64,000 nucleotides of DNA from Dyella japonica A8 (GTDB lineage: Bacteria > Pseudomonadota > Gammaproteobacteria > Xanthomonadales > Rhodanobacteraceae): positions 3,286,001 to 3,350,000 of the forward strand of contig NZ_CP008884.1 in the NCBI RefSeq assembly GCF_000725385.1. The letters are read 5' to 3'. The notes beneath the pieces are model-generated. The model was not told where the DNA came from. It worked only from the letters and a program-made list of their open reading frames with translations, and searched no databases. Below are positions 1-8,890 of this stretch, in pieces. Position 1 is the stretch's first letter. Each line of letters opens with the position of its first letter. A program made the position numbers and the translations under genes.

Positions 1-353
1 AGGGCGGCGGCCTTTGCCGGCCCCGCGGCTTCGACGAGTGCGGATGGCTCCGTCACATGGGTGGCGAGTTGTGACAGCTCTGCAACATGCGCATAGGTTG
101 AAGGGTCTGCCGTCTTGAACGCTTCGGCCATGCGGGCTGCCATCAGCGGCTCCAGATCGGTCTTGCCGGTCAGCACTTGTGACAGCCGCAGGAACGCAGG
201 ATCCGCGGCAGGCGCCGTGGATGGGGTCGCTGCAAGGGACAGGGCTCTTCCTGACGCGACCCATACAAGCGCCGTGCCCGCGCCGATCAGAAACAGACGG
301 CGTGAGAGCGAATCGATCGAGAGGGGGTTGGAGCTTTCGAGAGTCTCGGACAT
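1..353 (-). CDS. Sorbitol dehydrogenase-type small subunit, N-terminal part (runs off the window)
   Basis: The first 117 codons of a reverse-strand gene are present; the rest lies left of position 1. Near residue 20 there is a twin-arginine motif, SRRLFL, followed by a hydrophobic run, so a folded protein exported by Tat is expected. The mature start, with FLRLSQVLTGKTDLEP and a following AARMAEAF, resembles the FAD-dependent sorbitol dehydrogenase small-subunit family (FAD-SLDH), which partners a flavoprotein and a cytochrome c in periplasmic sugar oxidation. The start at 353 is supported by AGGAG seven bases upstream. The partner subunits would lie outside the window. The family call rests on a short N-terminal match and is moderate. 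Confidence 0.6.
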   Translation of the reverse strand, partial: MSETLESSNPLSIDSLSRRLFLIGAGTALVWVASGRALSLAATPSTAPAADPAFLRLSQVLTGKTDLEPLMAARMAEAFKTADPSTYAHVAELSQLATHVTEPSALVEAAGPAKAAA

Positions 354-440
354 GGGACGCTCCTGTAGAGGGCCTCTCACGCCGCGCGGGTATGTTGCGC
401 GGGGTGAACTATTTTACGTCGATGCTGCGTATAGCCTGCG

Positions 441-1424
441 TCATGGTTTGGTAGAACTACGGACATCTCGTCGTGTGGCATGGATGGTCACCGTGCAGGT
501 CATGCCGGCCGCCAGATGAACATCGTCAGGAACGGCATCAAGGGCGATGCGAACCGGCACGCGCTGCGCAAGACGCACCCAGGTAAACACCGGGTTGACG
601 TCGGCGAGCAGATTGGCGCTCGAAGGGTTGTCGCGGTCGGCGATACCGCTGGCGATGCTCTCGACGCGCCCATGCAGAACGACATGCCCCGCCATGAGCC
701 GAACCTCGGCTGCGTCGTTGACGTGCACGCCGGGAATCTTGGTTTCCTCGAAGTAGCCGTAGACCCAGAACGAGTTCGCGTCGATCAGCGCCATGCGTGC
801 CATGCCCACGGACACGTAGTCGCCTGCGTAGAGATTGAGATTGGCGATGAACCCGTCAACGGGGGCGCGCACCACGCTCCTTTCAAGATTGAGCCGGGCA
901 GTTTGGCGTGCCGACAGCGCGGCATCGTGGCCGGCCGTGGCCGCGTTCAGGGATGCTTTGGCGGCATCCTCGGCCGCTAGCGCCTGGCGCGCCACCTCAC
1001 TGATGTCAGACTTGGCTTCCGCCGTGATCACCTCACCGGACAGCTGCGCGCGTCGCGATACCTGCTGGCTGCGCATGACCGATTCGGAATGGCGTTGTGC
1101 GAGCTGGGCCCGCGCCAGGGCAACCTGGGCTTCGCTGCGTGCGACTTCCGCCTCGGCCTGCGCCAGTGCGTCACGGAATCGTTCCGGGTCGATCACAAAC
1201 AGAACGTCACCGCGTTTGACACGCTGGTTGTCGATCACATGCACCTCGGCCACCAGTCCCGAGACGTCCGGCGCAATGTTGATCACCTGGGCGCGGACCC
1301 GGCCATCCCGTGTCCATGGCGCGTACATGTAGTCCCGCCATAAGGCATGGGCGAGCACGATCGCCAGCAGCAAGATGCCCAGGGTCACGATGATGCGGAG
1401 CAAGGATTGGCGGGTCATGGGCAT
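441..1424 (-). CDS. HlyD/EmrA-type membrane fusion protein of an aromatic-acid efflux system
   Basis: This 327-residue periplasmic adaptor has one N-terminal membrane helix (about residues 8-28), a lipoyl-like half (IAPDVSGLVAEVHV), a long Ala/Gln-rich alpha-helical hairpin (about 85-170) and the second lipoyl half (VVRAPVDGFIANLNLYAGDYV). This layout is typical of AaeA-type fusion proteins, which bridge an inner-membrane FUSC pump to an outer-membrane factor. It is the last gene of a same-strand set: FUSC, NodT, DUF1656, MFP. The gap to DUF1656 is 25 bases. An ATG two codons downstream (1418) is an alternative start, and no strong ribosome site separates the two. Substrate is not shown by the sequence; hydroxylated aromatic acids are inferred from aaeXAB gene content. 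Confidence 0.85.
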   Translation of the reverse strand: MPMTRQSLLRIIVTLGILLLAIVLAHALWRDYMYAPWTRDGRVRAQVINIAPDVSGLVAEVHVIDNQRVKRGDVLFVIDPERFRDALAQAEAEVARSEAQVALARAQLAQRHSESVMRSQQVSRRAQLSGEVITAEAKSDISEVARQALAAEDAAKASLNAATAGHDAALSARQTARLNLERSVVRAPVDGFIANLNLYAGDYVSVGMARMALIDANSFWVYGYFEETKIPGVHVNDAAEVRLMAGHVVLHGRVESIASGIADRDNPSSANLLADVNPVFTWVRLAQRVPVRIALDAVPDDVHLAAGMTCTVTIHATRRDVRSSTKP

Positions 1425-1449
1425 GAGTCCAGGAGGCGATGACGGTGCG

Positions 1450-1650
1450 TCATGGGCGTAGCCAAAGGCCGGCCAGCGCGAAGATCACGGTGAACAGCGA
1501 GGCACGGAAAAGCGCCGGATGCCACACGTGCCGATACATGCCGAGGCGCGAAAACCCGAGATCCAGGGCGATGAATAGCAGCGCGCTTCCGATCAGTACC
1601 GGAAGCAGGCTTGGAATGAGCAGCGAGAAAAAGGAGATCTCACGGGGCAT
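1450..1650 (-). CDS. DUF1656 family small membrane protein (AaeX-like)
   Basis: A 66-residue protein with two predicted membrane helices and the family hallmark near the C-terminal half, MYRHVWHPALFRASLF, which matches the F-V-W-H-P-A-L-F signature of AaeX/DUF1656 proteins. These small proteins occur with FUSC pumps and HlyD adaptors; their role is unknown. I start at 1650 (MPREISFFSLL) because that places the hydrophobic part at the N-terminus as in AaeX. This start overlaps the end of the NodT gene by 11 bases, suggesting translational coupling. A longer version starting at 1689 is possible but adds an unlikely polar extension. Confidence 0.8.
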   Translation of the reverse strand: MPREISFFSLLIPSLLPVLIGSALLFIALDLGFSRLGMYRHVWHPALFRASLFTVIFALAGLWLRP

Positions 1651-3133
1651 GGCGATCACCGTCGGGGCGCGCGGCATCGGGTGTGGCATCGGTGCCGCCT
1701 TCCAAGCCGCCGCCGATGGCCTGCATCAGCAAAGCCCAGCTATCCAGGCGACGCGCCTGGATGCCCGCCAGCTGCTGGCGATCGCGCAGCAACGTGGCCT
1801 CGGTGGCGATGACGTTGAGAAACTCGGTGATGCCGCTGCGATAGCCCTGCAACGCAAGGTCGTGCGCCGCAGTGGCCGACGCGACCGCCTGTTCCGCCTG
1901 CTGTTGCTGCGTGGCGAGCGACTGCAGAGAGACGACCTGGTCGGCTACCTGTTGCATCGCGAGAATCACGCTTTGATTGTAGGACTCCACCGCCGCGTCA
2001 TACCCAGCAACGGCGGCTCCATACTGACCCTGGAGCCGCCCGCCGTCGAAAATCGGGAGCGAGATGGCGGCGCCCACGCGATGGCCAATGGCATCGCTGT
2101 TGAGAAAGTTGAAGAAGCCACCGAAGGTGGTGGCAGAGGTCAAGCCTGCCGTCGCGATGAGATCGATATTGGGATAGAACGCCGCGTGGGCAGCGGTGAT
2201 TCCCTCGGATGCCGCCTCGACGCGCCATCGTTGCGCAATGATGTCCGGCCGGCGGCCTATGAGCTCCGCGGGCAGTCGCGTTGGCAATGCGATCGGTACG
2301 TCCAGCGCAAGACGTGGACGGGCTATCGCATCGCCCGCACCCGGGCCCTGCCCGCTCAGGGCAGCCAGCGTGTGGCCGAGCAGCGCGATCTGCCGCCGGG
2401 TCTGCTCGAGCTGACTGGCCTCGTTCGCCACCTGCGCGTCGGCCTGACTCAGATCGAGCCGTGTCGCCAGCCCCGCCGCCGCGCGCCGGGCGACGATATC
2501 CCGGGTTTGACGGGACTGCTCGGCGATGACCGTCTCGGCGTCCAGCAAGTCGTACTGCAACGAAAGTTCAATGTAGGCGCGCACCACGGCCGTCTCCAGC
2601 GCCAGTTGCACGCCACGGGACTCCACGCGGGACGCGTGGACCACATCCAGTGCGCCGCTCAGCTCCGCCTTGTGCTTACCCCAGAAGTCGAGGTCGTACG
2701 ACAAGGTGGCGCCGACCTCGTTGCTCCACACGGTGTATCCGCCGGGCGGTGACGGCGTGGCGTAGAGGGGGTAGCGTTCCCGACCCAGATCGGCCACCGC
2801 CCCGAGCTGAGGCGCTCGGGACGCGCCTGCGATGTGCGCTTGGGCCTGTGCCAGATCCAGGCGCGCCTGCGCGATGCGAAGGCTGGGCTGGCCTGCGATG
2901 GCTTGCTTCACCCATTGATCGAGCTGGGGATCCTGCCAACGCGTCCACCAGTCATTCGCAGGCCAGGTGCCATCCGCAGGTACGCCAGTCACGGCGGCGC
3001 CCGGCTCAAGCCTGGACGCATCGAGCAGTGTCGAGCGCGGGTGGATGCCACCGGTACCGATGCATCCACCCAGGAACAATGCCGTCGTGACGAGTAGCCA
3101 TGCAGGCTGCGAAGCGTGCTTTTGTGACCTCAT
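1640..3133 (-). CDS. NodT-family outer-membrane efflux lipoprotein
   Basis: A 497-residue outer-membrane factor. The N-terminus carries a signal peptide with lipobox LGGC near residue 24, so the mature protein should be lipid-anchored. Two repeated outer-membrane-efflux domains follow; recognisable landmarks are DWWTRWQDPQLDQWV at the start and ERYPLYATPSPPGG and SYDLDFWGKHKAELSGA in the first half, all typical of the NodT/OprM group. It would form the outer-membrane exit duct for the pump encoded next to it. Its start overlaps the FUSC stop codon (ATGA), and its end overlaps the DUF1656 start, so the four genes look like one operon. Confidence 0.9.
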   Translation of the reverse strand: MRSQKHASQPAWLLVTTALFLGGCIGTGGIHPRSTLLDASRLEPGAAVTGVPADGTWPANDWWTRWQDPQLDQWVKQAIAGQPSLRIAQARLDLAQAQAHIAGASRAPQLGAVADLGRERYPLYATPSPPGGYTVWSNEVGATLSYDLDFWGKHKAELSGALDVVHASRVESRGVQLALETAVVRAYIELSLQYDLLDAETVIAEQSRQTRDIVARRAAAGLATRLDLSQADAQVANEASQLEQTRRQIALLGHTLAALSGQGPGAGDAIARPRLALDVPIALPTRLPAELIGRRPDIIAQRWRVEAASEGITAAHAAFYPNIDLIATAGLTSATTFGGFFNFLNSDAIGHRVGAAISLPIFDGGRLQGQYGAAVAGYDAAVESYNQSVILAMQQVADQVVSLQSLATQQQQAEQAVASATAAHDLALQGYRSGITEFLNVIATEATLLRDRQQLAGIQARRLDSWALLMQAIGGGLEGGTDATPDAARPDGDRHAP

Positions 3134-5370
3134 GACGCAGCCTCCGCCCGGGGCATCAACGGAAGCGTGTCATCCAGCAGCGACAGCTCCGTGGCGTGAA
3201 GCAGCGCCCGCATGCGGAAGCACGCCAGCGTCCCGGGAGACGTGTCCACGAAGTTCCGTCGCGGAATGGCCTGCAAGGCAGCACGGGTGCTGGCCAGCGC
3301 CTGAGCATGGCGCTCGGGCGTCACCTGGTCGAACAGCGCAGCGATGGATGTCTGCCATGCGTACTGCGCGGCAGGCCACTCGGACGGCAGGCTCGCGGCG
3401 AAGTTCGCGCCGTCCATGCGGATCTGGATGATCGCGCGCCCAAGCTCGAGCGCCGCAAACGCCCAGCCAAGGAAATCGCTGCGAGCTCCTCCGCGGGTCG
3501 ATGCACGGGACTGCAGTTGAATGATGAAATCGCGCATGCCGCTCTCAAAGCGCAGCAGCAGACCATCCCGCAGCGGAGAACCACAGGCCACCCGCACCAC
3601 CTCCCGGCGGATCTGTCGCAGGTAACTTTGCATGGCCCAGTCGCTGCCGTAAGGCAGAACCACCGAGAACGCCAGCGCCGAGGTGCCTATGCCGAGCAAC
3701 ATGGCAAAGCCCGTATCCAGCAGCGCCGTGGGGTCGTAAACGTTGGGGTTGGCCAGGTTCCCGATGAAGCAGAAGTAGATATTGAAGCCAAGGCCAAGAA
3801 CCGCCGTGGATGGAAACGAATTCACGTAGCTGCCGACCATAAGGATCGGCGCCATGCACGCAGCCAGCAACGTAAAGCCATCCAGCCGCGGGAGCACGAA
3901 GAAGTTGAAGAGAAATGCCGTGACCCCACCGGCGAGGCAACCCAGGAACATATGGCGGCTGGCAACCGCGGGTTGTGGCACGACGGCAAAGAGCGCGCTG
4001 GTGATCGACACCGCAACGAGCGCGCTGGCGCCACCCACCCAGCCCGAGGCGAGCCAGAAAGACGCCACGGCCAGCACGGCGATGCCCGCCCGCAAGGCGG
4101 CGGCACTGGCCGCCATGTGATTGGCGGTGCTGACGATGTGCTCGGGACGTGCCTTGGCCGAGCCGTGATCGGCGCTCGCTGCGCCACCCTCGCGCAGCGC
4201 GATGAAGTCGGTGAGGTAATCGCGAAAGTCCCGCGCCGCGAAGTAGAGCAATGCCGCACCGGTCGCAAAGAGCTCCTGCCCCTCGTCGTCCATGCCGGCG
4301 AGGGTCTCTCGCTGCGCCTGGATGCGTCCGGGCAGTCCGTCCACATAGGCGCGGATGCTCGCATGGATCGCCTTGATGTCCGCCAGCGGGAGCAATGGCG
4401 TGCCCTCTGGCACGGTCAGGATGCCGAGGAAATCATCATGCAGCGCACGGAGCGCATTCCAGCAATCGTCGCGGTGCAGGCGTGCCATCCGTTCGCGTAC
4501 CTGACGTATGGCATGGAATCCTGCGCTCGCATCAAGGAACTCCCGGTTCAGGCGAATCATGATGGGATTGCGCAGCCGAAGTTGTGGATCCTCGAAAACG
4601 GCTGCGGATCGCAGACTTTCCAGCTGAGCCCTCTCGCTGACGAGTGCGATGTGCGCGGCATCGATGGCCTCGGGCGACAGCTGACCGCGCAATGCCTGGC
4701 GGACAAAAGCGAGAAAATGCGCAAAATGACGCTGGCCGCTCTGAAGCAATGCGGGCACCACATGCTGGGGGATCAGCAGCGCGCTGACGGCGCTGGCGCA
4801 GACCACCCCGATCGCTACGTCGCTCATCGTATAAACGACGCTGTCGAAGATACCGTAGGGATTGCTCCACGCGGGCACCGCGGTGATTGCCGTGGCATAG
4901 CCCGCAAGAACGAAACCGTAGGACTGATAATTGCGGTAGTACGACGCCCCCCACACGCAAAGAGCCACCCACGCCGACAGTGCGAGAAGGAACGGCATGG
5001 GCCGTTGCGGGAACAACGTTACGAGCATCAGGCCAGCGAGGCTTCCCACCGCCATCCCTATGCCGCGATAGAAACCGCGGGCAATCACCATGCCGGCCTG
5101 CTGGTGCATCATGAGGATCACGGTAGACACCATCGCGGTACGAGGCGTAAGCAGCTCGAGCCGCATGCAGAGCCACGCGGAAAGAAGCACGGCAACCGCC
5201 GTCTTGGCCGCATGTATCAGCCGGCCCCGATCAGCCTTCCAGTACTCCATGGCGTTTTGCGGCCAGGAGAGCGCGTTGGAGCGGTCAAGAACAGAACTCA
5301 TCGCGGCAAGGTCGGCACGGTGCGTGATTGGCTGGGTCGATAGCGGTGCGGGGGCCACTCCGAGGGGCAT
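3130..5370 (-). CDS. FUSC-family inner-membrane efflux pump (AaeB-like)
   Basis: A protein of about 746 residues with two halves, each a cluster of hydrophobic helices followed by a soluble stretch, as in AaeB and other FUSC proteins that export aromatic carboxylic acids. Landmarks are the first membrane block (AVAVLLSAWLCMRLELLTPR), YGIFDSVVYTMSDVAIG, and a second block starting near GIAVLAVASFWLASG. It ends four bases into the NodT gene. The first 23 residues are not hydrophobic and an internal ATG at 5301 (MSSVLDRS) is an equally plausible start; neither has a strong ribosome site. It should work with the downstream outer-membrane factor and fusion protein. Confidence 0.87.
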   Translation of the reverse strand: MPLGVAPAPLSTQPITHRADLAAMSSVLDRSNALSWPQNAMEYWKADRGRLIHAAKTAVAVLLSAWLCMRLELLTPRTAMVSTVILMMHQQAGMVIARGFYRGIGMAVGSLAGLMLVTLFPQRPMPFLLALSAWVALCVWGASYYRNYQSYGFVLAGYATAITAVPAWSNPYGIFDSVVYTMSDVAIGVVCASAVSALLIPQHVVPALLQSGQRHFAHFLAFVRQALRGQLSPEAIDAAHIALVSERAQLESLRSAAVFEDPQLRLRNPIMIRLNREFLDASAGFHAIRQVRERMARLHRDDCWNALRALHDDFLGILTVPEGTPLLPLADIKAIHASIRAYVDGLPGRIQAQRETLAGMDDEGQELFATGAALLYFAARDFRDYLTDFIALREGGAASADHGSAKARPEHIVSTANHMAASAAALRAGIAVLAVASFWLASGWVGGASALVAVSITSALFAVVPQPAVASRHMFLGCLAGGVTAFLFNFFVLPRLDGFTLLAACMAPILMVGSYVNSFPSTAVLGLGFNIYFCFIGNLANPNVYDPTALLDTGFAMLLGIGTSALAFSVVLPYGSDWAMQSYLRQIRREVVRVACGSPLRDGLLLRFESGMRDFIIQLQSRASTRGGARSDFLGWAFAALELGRAIIQIRMDGANFAASLPSEWPAAQYAWQTSIAALFDQVTPERHAQALASTRAALQAIPRRNFVDTSPGTLACFRMRALLHATELSLLDDTLPLMPRAEAAS

Positions 5371-5391
5371 ACCCCCGAAGCGGCCACTGCA

Positions 5392-6030
5392 TCAATCCTT
5401 GTCGTACGAGAACTGCAAGCCAGCGGTGCCACCGGTTTCAATGAAGAGATTGATGAAGGCCGGCACCGTGTCCTTCCGCTGCCAGTCGCGCTGCAGCTCG
5501 CAGAACAGCTGCGTTACGCTGATCATCTTGCCGCCTGCCTGTTCGATACGGCGCAGCGCCATTTCATGCGCAGCCACCGAGGTGCCACCGACCGCGTCGG
5601 CCACCACGTAGACCTCGTAACCTTCTTTCAAGGCATCCAGCGCAGGGAACGTCAGGCAGGCCTCCGTCCACAATGCCGTCATGATGAGCTTCTTGCGCCC
5701 TGTCGCTTCTACAGCCTTGCGGAATTCGACGTCCTCCCACGAATTGATCGTCGTGCGGTCATAGGTCGGATACTTGTCGAGCACCTTGCGGAGCTGGCTG
5801 ATCGGCGGCTTGTTCAGGCCTGTCTTCACGTTCACCGTGGAGTGGACAATGGGCAAGCCATAGGCGATAGCAGCTTTGGAAGTGCCGACAATGTTGTTCA
5901 CCAGAAGCTGGCGATCCATGGAGGCGATGGAGTTCACCTGCACCGGTTGATAGTCGATGATGATGAAAGCGGAGTTTTGCGGGGTAAGCAGATGGTCTTT
6001 GCTGGGGTCGCGAATCGGTTCACTAGCCAT
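5392..6030 (-). CDS. Isochorismatase-family hydrolase (YcaC-like)
   Basis: A 212-residue cysteine hydrolase. The family's nucleophilic Cys is in the segment TEACLTFPALDALKEGYEV (Cys125) and the conserved Asp is in FIIIDYQP (Asp26). Length and the C-terminal CELQRDW segment resemble YcaC, an octameric hydrolase of unknown physiological substrate. The start at 6030 has AGGAA eight bases upstream; an upstream extension to 6174 has no support. The gene ends only 21 bases before the longest form of the FUSC gene (90 before the shorter), so it may be the first gene of the efflux operon. A role on an aromatic or amide substrate exported or detoxified by that system is an inference. Confidence 0.85.
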   Translation of the reverse strand: MASEPIRDPSKDHLLTPQNSAFIIIDYQPVQVNSIASMDRQLLVNNIVGTSKAAIAYGLPIVHSTVNVKTGLNKPPISQLRKVLDKYPTYDRTTINSWEDVEFRKAVEATGRKKLIMTALWTEACLTFPALDALKEGYEVYVVADAVGGTSVAAHEMALRRIEQAGGKMISVTQLFCELQRDWQRKDTVPAFINLFIETGGTAGLQFSYDKD

Positions 6031-6296
6031 GAGCGTGTTTCCTGGAGTGTGGGAGTGGAAGCAAGCGCCCGGTGACCTCCCGGGCATGTAAGCGGAACGA
6101 TCAGGTACGTCCCGGATTCGATACTCGGTTGCGTCTCTCCGCCCTTTCGGTGGCGTGCGATCAGCAACCGACAAACAACCAGTTGGTTTAGTCAGGCGCC
6201 GCCCCCTTCATCAGGGTGACGGTTCAGTCCTGTCGGCGACATGCCGGGCACGAAAAACTCTTGCAACAGCGTCCCTTCCCAAGCCTGCCTTCCTGG

Positions 6297-7187
6297 TCAA
6301 CGAGACCTGCGATCTGGATCCCGATCGACCGCGCGCCCGAATTTCCCACCGTTGAAGTCGTCGACGGCCTGGTTGATCTCCTCGACCGTATTCATCACAA
6401 AAGGACCGCTCCCCACGACTGGCTCGGTGATGGGCTCGCCACTCAGTACCAATACGCTGGCATCCCCCTGCGCATCCAACATGACGCTGGTTCCTTTGCG
6501 CGAAAGCATCACCATTTGCGCCTCGCGAGCCATGGCGGAGCCGGCGACCTTGACGGCACCATGCAGCACGACCAAGGCAATCGTTTGACCTTCCGGAATC
6601 TCCAGACGGGTGTTGTGCCCCCTGCGCAATCGGAGGTCCCATACATTGATGGGCGTAAAGGTCTTGGCCAGTCCCTGGTGGCCGCGATAGTCGCCGGCGA
6701 TGACACGGATGTGTCCCGCCCCCGCAGGTAGCTCGAATGTGGGAATGTCCCCGGCCAGCAAGGGCTGGTAGCGAGGCGCGGAAAGCTTCGCTTTCGCTGG
6801 CAGATTGACCCAGAGCTGCACCATCTCGAGCACACCCCCGCTACGCGTGAAGGCTGGAGAGTGGAATTCTTCGTGCAGGATGCCTGACGCTGCGGTCATC
6901 CACTGAACATCCCCCGGGCCGATTTTGCCACCCGCCCCTGTGGAGTCCCTGTGTTCAAGTTCGCCCTGATACACGATGGTGACAGTCTCGAATCCACGAT
7001 GTGGGTGCTGCCCCACGCCACGCTTTTTCGCCGATGGTTCGAATGCGACCGGCCCTGCGTAGTCGAACAGCAGGAAGGGGCTCATATGCTGCCCGTGGCT
7101 GTCGTAACTGAAGATCGAGCGCACTGGAAAACCGTCGCCGACCCAGTGGTCATGTGGGGCGCTGTACACGCCCAACACCTTCTTCAT
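6297..7187 (-). CDS. Pirin family protein
   Basis: A 296-residue bicupin. The metal-binding signature is clear: HPHRGFETVTIVYQGELEH followed by GDVQWMTAASGILHEEFH supplies the His/His/His/Glu ligands of pirins. Some bacterial pirins have quercetin dioxygenase activity and others bind partner enzymes; the sequence does not decide between them. The C-terminal cupin (ELPAGAGHIRVIAGDY onward) is full length. The start at 7187 (MKKVLGV) has GGGAGAT seven bases upstream. It is divergent from the LysR gene at 7305, which makes it the likely target of that regulator. Confidence 0.9.
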   Translation of the reverse strand: MKKVLGVYSAPHDHWVGDGFPVRSIFSYDSHGQHMSPFLLFDYAGPVAFEPSAKKRGVGQHPHRGFETVTIVYQGELEHRDSTGAGGKIGPGDVQWMTAASGILHEEFHSPAFTRSGGVLEMVQLWVNLPAKAKLSAPRYQPLLAGDIPTFELPAGAGHIRVIAGDYRGHQGLAKTFTPINVWDLRLRRGHNTRLEIPEGQTIALVVLHGAVKVAGSAMAREAQMVMLSRKGTSVMLDAQGDASVLVLSGEPITEPVVGSGPFVMNTVEEINQAVDDFNGGKFGRAVDRDPDRRSR

Positions 7188-7226
7188 GAGGTATCTCCCA
7201 CCGCCCGGCACAGGCCCCTGGCGTCA

Positions 7227-7255
7227 TTGACAATGGACGATACCCTTGGAACGAT
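7227..7255 (+). promoter_or_regulatory. Candidate sigma-70 promoter for the LysR gene
   Basis: A perfect TTGACA lies at 7227-7232 in the gap between pirin and the LysR gene. With a 17-base spacer the -10 position reads AACGAT (7250-7255); GATAAG at 7253 is an alternative with a 20-base spacer. The match is strong only in the -35 box. The gap would also hold the LysR binding site. Confidence 0.3.
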
Positions 7256-7304
7256 AAGCCGTGTAGACGGCAATTTTGATTACCTGCGTCCTATTTTTAG
7301 AACG

Positions 7305-8228
7305 ATGAGTGCCCACATGCGGGATCTCAATGACCTGTACTATTTCGCCCAAGTGGTCGAGCACCAGGGTTTCACGCCGGCGAGTCGCGCCCTGCGAATC
7401 CCGAAGTCAAAACTGAGCCGCCGGATCGCCACGCTCGAATCCCGGCTGGCGGTGCAGCTGATACAACGATCGTCCCGATACTTCTCGGTGACTGAAATTG
7501 GGCAAGAGTTCTATCGGCGGTGTCAGGCCATGCTGGTCGAAGCGGATGCCGCTGATGAAATCATCGAATTCCGGCGCTCCGAGCCTCAGGGTGTGGTGCG
7601 AATCACCTGTCCCATTGCGCTACTCCACGCCCGGGTGGGCGTCATGCTTGGCGACTACCTGGCCATGTACCCGAAGGTGAAGTTGCTGCTGGAGGCCACC
7701 AACCGTCGCGTCGATGTCATCGCAGAAGGCGTTGACGTTGCCATTCGCGCAAGGCCGCCGCCGCTCGAGAACAGCGACCTCGTCTTGAAGGTGTTCGCCG
7801 CACGCAGATGGAGACTGGTGGGGTCGCCCGGTTTGCTCGCGTCCTTCGGAAACCCAGCCACACCTGCGGATCTGAGCCATTACCCAACCATCGACCTTTG
7901 CCCAAACAACGGTATCCATGTCTGGGAGTTCAAGGGACCCAATGGCCTGAAAGCATCCATCCACCATGATCCGCGCATGATCACGGACGACATGATCGCC
8001 CTATGTGCCGCAGCTGCCAGGGGCGTAGGTGTCGTACAGCTTCCCAGCATGGTGGTTTCTGGAGAACTCAAAGCTGGCAACCTCGTGGAGCTTTTACCGG
8101 ACTGGACGCCTGCCAGTGGCATCGTGCACGCGGTTTTCTCTTCTCGTCGCGGCTTGCTGCCTTCCGTCCGAAGTCTCATCGACTTTCTCGCGGAACGGCT
8201 CGCCATCGATGAGGACGACGTAAATTGA
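7305..8228 (+). CDS. LysR family transcriptional regulator
   Basis: A 307-residue regulator with the N-terminal winged helix-turn-helix (LNDLYYFAQVVEHQGFTPAS, then SKLSRRIATLESRLAVQLI) and a C-terminal co-inducer domain from about residue 90 (GVVRITCPIALL). It falls in the CrgA-like branch judged by the RRSEPQGVVRITCP linker. It is divergent from pirin and followed 30 bases downstream by DoxX on the same strand, so it may control both. I choose the ATG at 7305; the ATG at 7317 is an alternative. Reading upstream to 6951 overlaps pirin and is not credible. Confidence 0.88.
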   Translation: MSAHMRDLNDLYYFAQVVEHQGFTPASRALRIPKSKLSRRIATLESRLAVQLIQRSSRYFSVTEIGQEFYRRCQAMLVEADAADEIIEFRRSEPQGVVRITCPIALLHARVGVMLGDYLAMYPKVKLLLEATNRRVDVIAEGVDVAIRARPPPLENSDLVLKVFAARRWRLVGSPGLLASFGNPATPADLSHYPTIDLCPNNGIHVWEFKGPNGLKASIHHDPRMITDDMIALCAAAARGVGVVQLPSMVVSGELKAGNLVELLPDWTPASGIVHAVFSSRRGLLPSVRSLIDFLAERLAIDEDDVN

Positions 8229-8258
8229 GCCATAGAAAAGGCAACCGAGGAAACCTAC

Positions 8259-8639
8259 ATGTCTGATTACTATTTGTTGGCCGGAAGAATCTTCATCGCC
8301 TTCATGTTTGTCTTGAGTGGTTTCAATAAAGCCGTCTATTTCCAACACGGCCTGGAAGAGGTCAAGGCAAAAAATCTCCCTCTGCCACACCTCTCTCTGT
8401 TGGCAACCATCGTGGTGCAAATCGTCTGCGGCATCGCCATCATGGCTGGCCGTTTCATTACACCAGCATCCCTGGCCCTTGCGGCATTCACGCTCGCGAC
8501 TGCCGTGGTCTTCTACGACTTCTGGCGGCGTGAAGGATCCGAGCGCACCGTCATGTTCACGGGATTCCTTGAACACATCAGCATCATCGGCGGCTTCGCC
8601 ATCTTGATTGGCTCAGGTCCGGGGGCCTTCGTGCTCTAG
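8259..8639 (+). CDS. DoxX family membrane protein
   Basis: A 126-residue protein with four hydrophobic helices and the DoxX start signature (LLAGRIFIAFMFVLSGFNKA). DoxX-type proteins are found in quinone- and thiol-related membrane complexes; most bacterial members are uncharacterised. GAGGAAAC precedes the ATG. It follows the LysR gene by 30 bases and is probably co-transcribed with it. Association with pirin and LysR is common for stress-linked DoxX genes, but no function can be assigned from this sequence. Confidence 0.85.
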   Translation: MSDYYLLAGRIFIAFMFVLSGFNKAVYFQHGLEEVKAKNLPLPHLSLLATIVVQIVCGIAIMAGRFITPASLALAAFTLATAVVFYDFWRREGSERTVMFTGFLEHISIIGGFAILIGSGPGAFVL

Positions 8640-8732
8640 CCACCTGGGCAAGAGTTCGTCGAATCGCATCGCTTGTGGGGCGAGATGTGGAGTGACGTGC
8701 CTTTTCCAAGGCAACAAAAAAAGCCAAAAAAT

Positions 8733-8768
8733 GGGCCTATTTGCAAATCCGGGGGAGAGAGTGGGATT
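8733..8768 (-). repeat. Degenerate copy of the tRNA-Ser 3' end and its terminator
   Basis: This 36-base segment repeats 8916-8949, which covers half of the tRNA-Ser terminator hairpin and the tRNA's 3' acceptor/T-arm strand. The shared core GGAGAGAGTGGGATT is exact, and the rest matches with four substitutions and a two-base insertion. The offset is 181 bases, on the 3' side of the tRNA. The repeat stops at the T-loop, so it cannot form a tRNA. It is either a remnant att site or a tRNA-linked repeat like those distal to E. coli tyrT. Confidence 0.7.
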
Positions 8769-8771
8769 GTC

Positions 8772-8872
8772 GGGTGCATCCATGCACCCAAGCCCTCCGC
8801 GCTATGCGCTACGGGGCCAGCCTTCGGCTGTCCAAATTCGTTCCTGACGAATTTGTCGAACCCGAGTGGGTT
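8772..8872. repeat. String of four small hairpins between tRNA-Ser and its partial copy
   Basis: Four inverted repeats sit head to tail in 100 bases: GGGTGCAT/ATGCACCC (8772-8789), CAGCC/GGCTG (8818-8830), CAAATTCG/CGAATTTG (8833-8855) and AACCC/GGGTT (8859-8872). There is no credible open frame. The arrangement suggests a structured RNA segment downstream of the tRNA rather than spacer DNA. Confidence 0.55.
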
Positions 8873-8890
8873 CTCACCCAGTCTTTCCAT

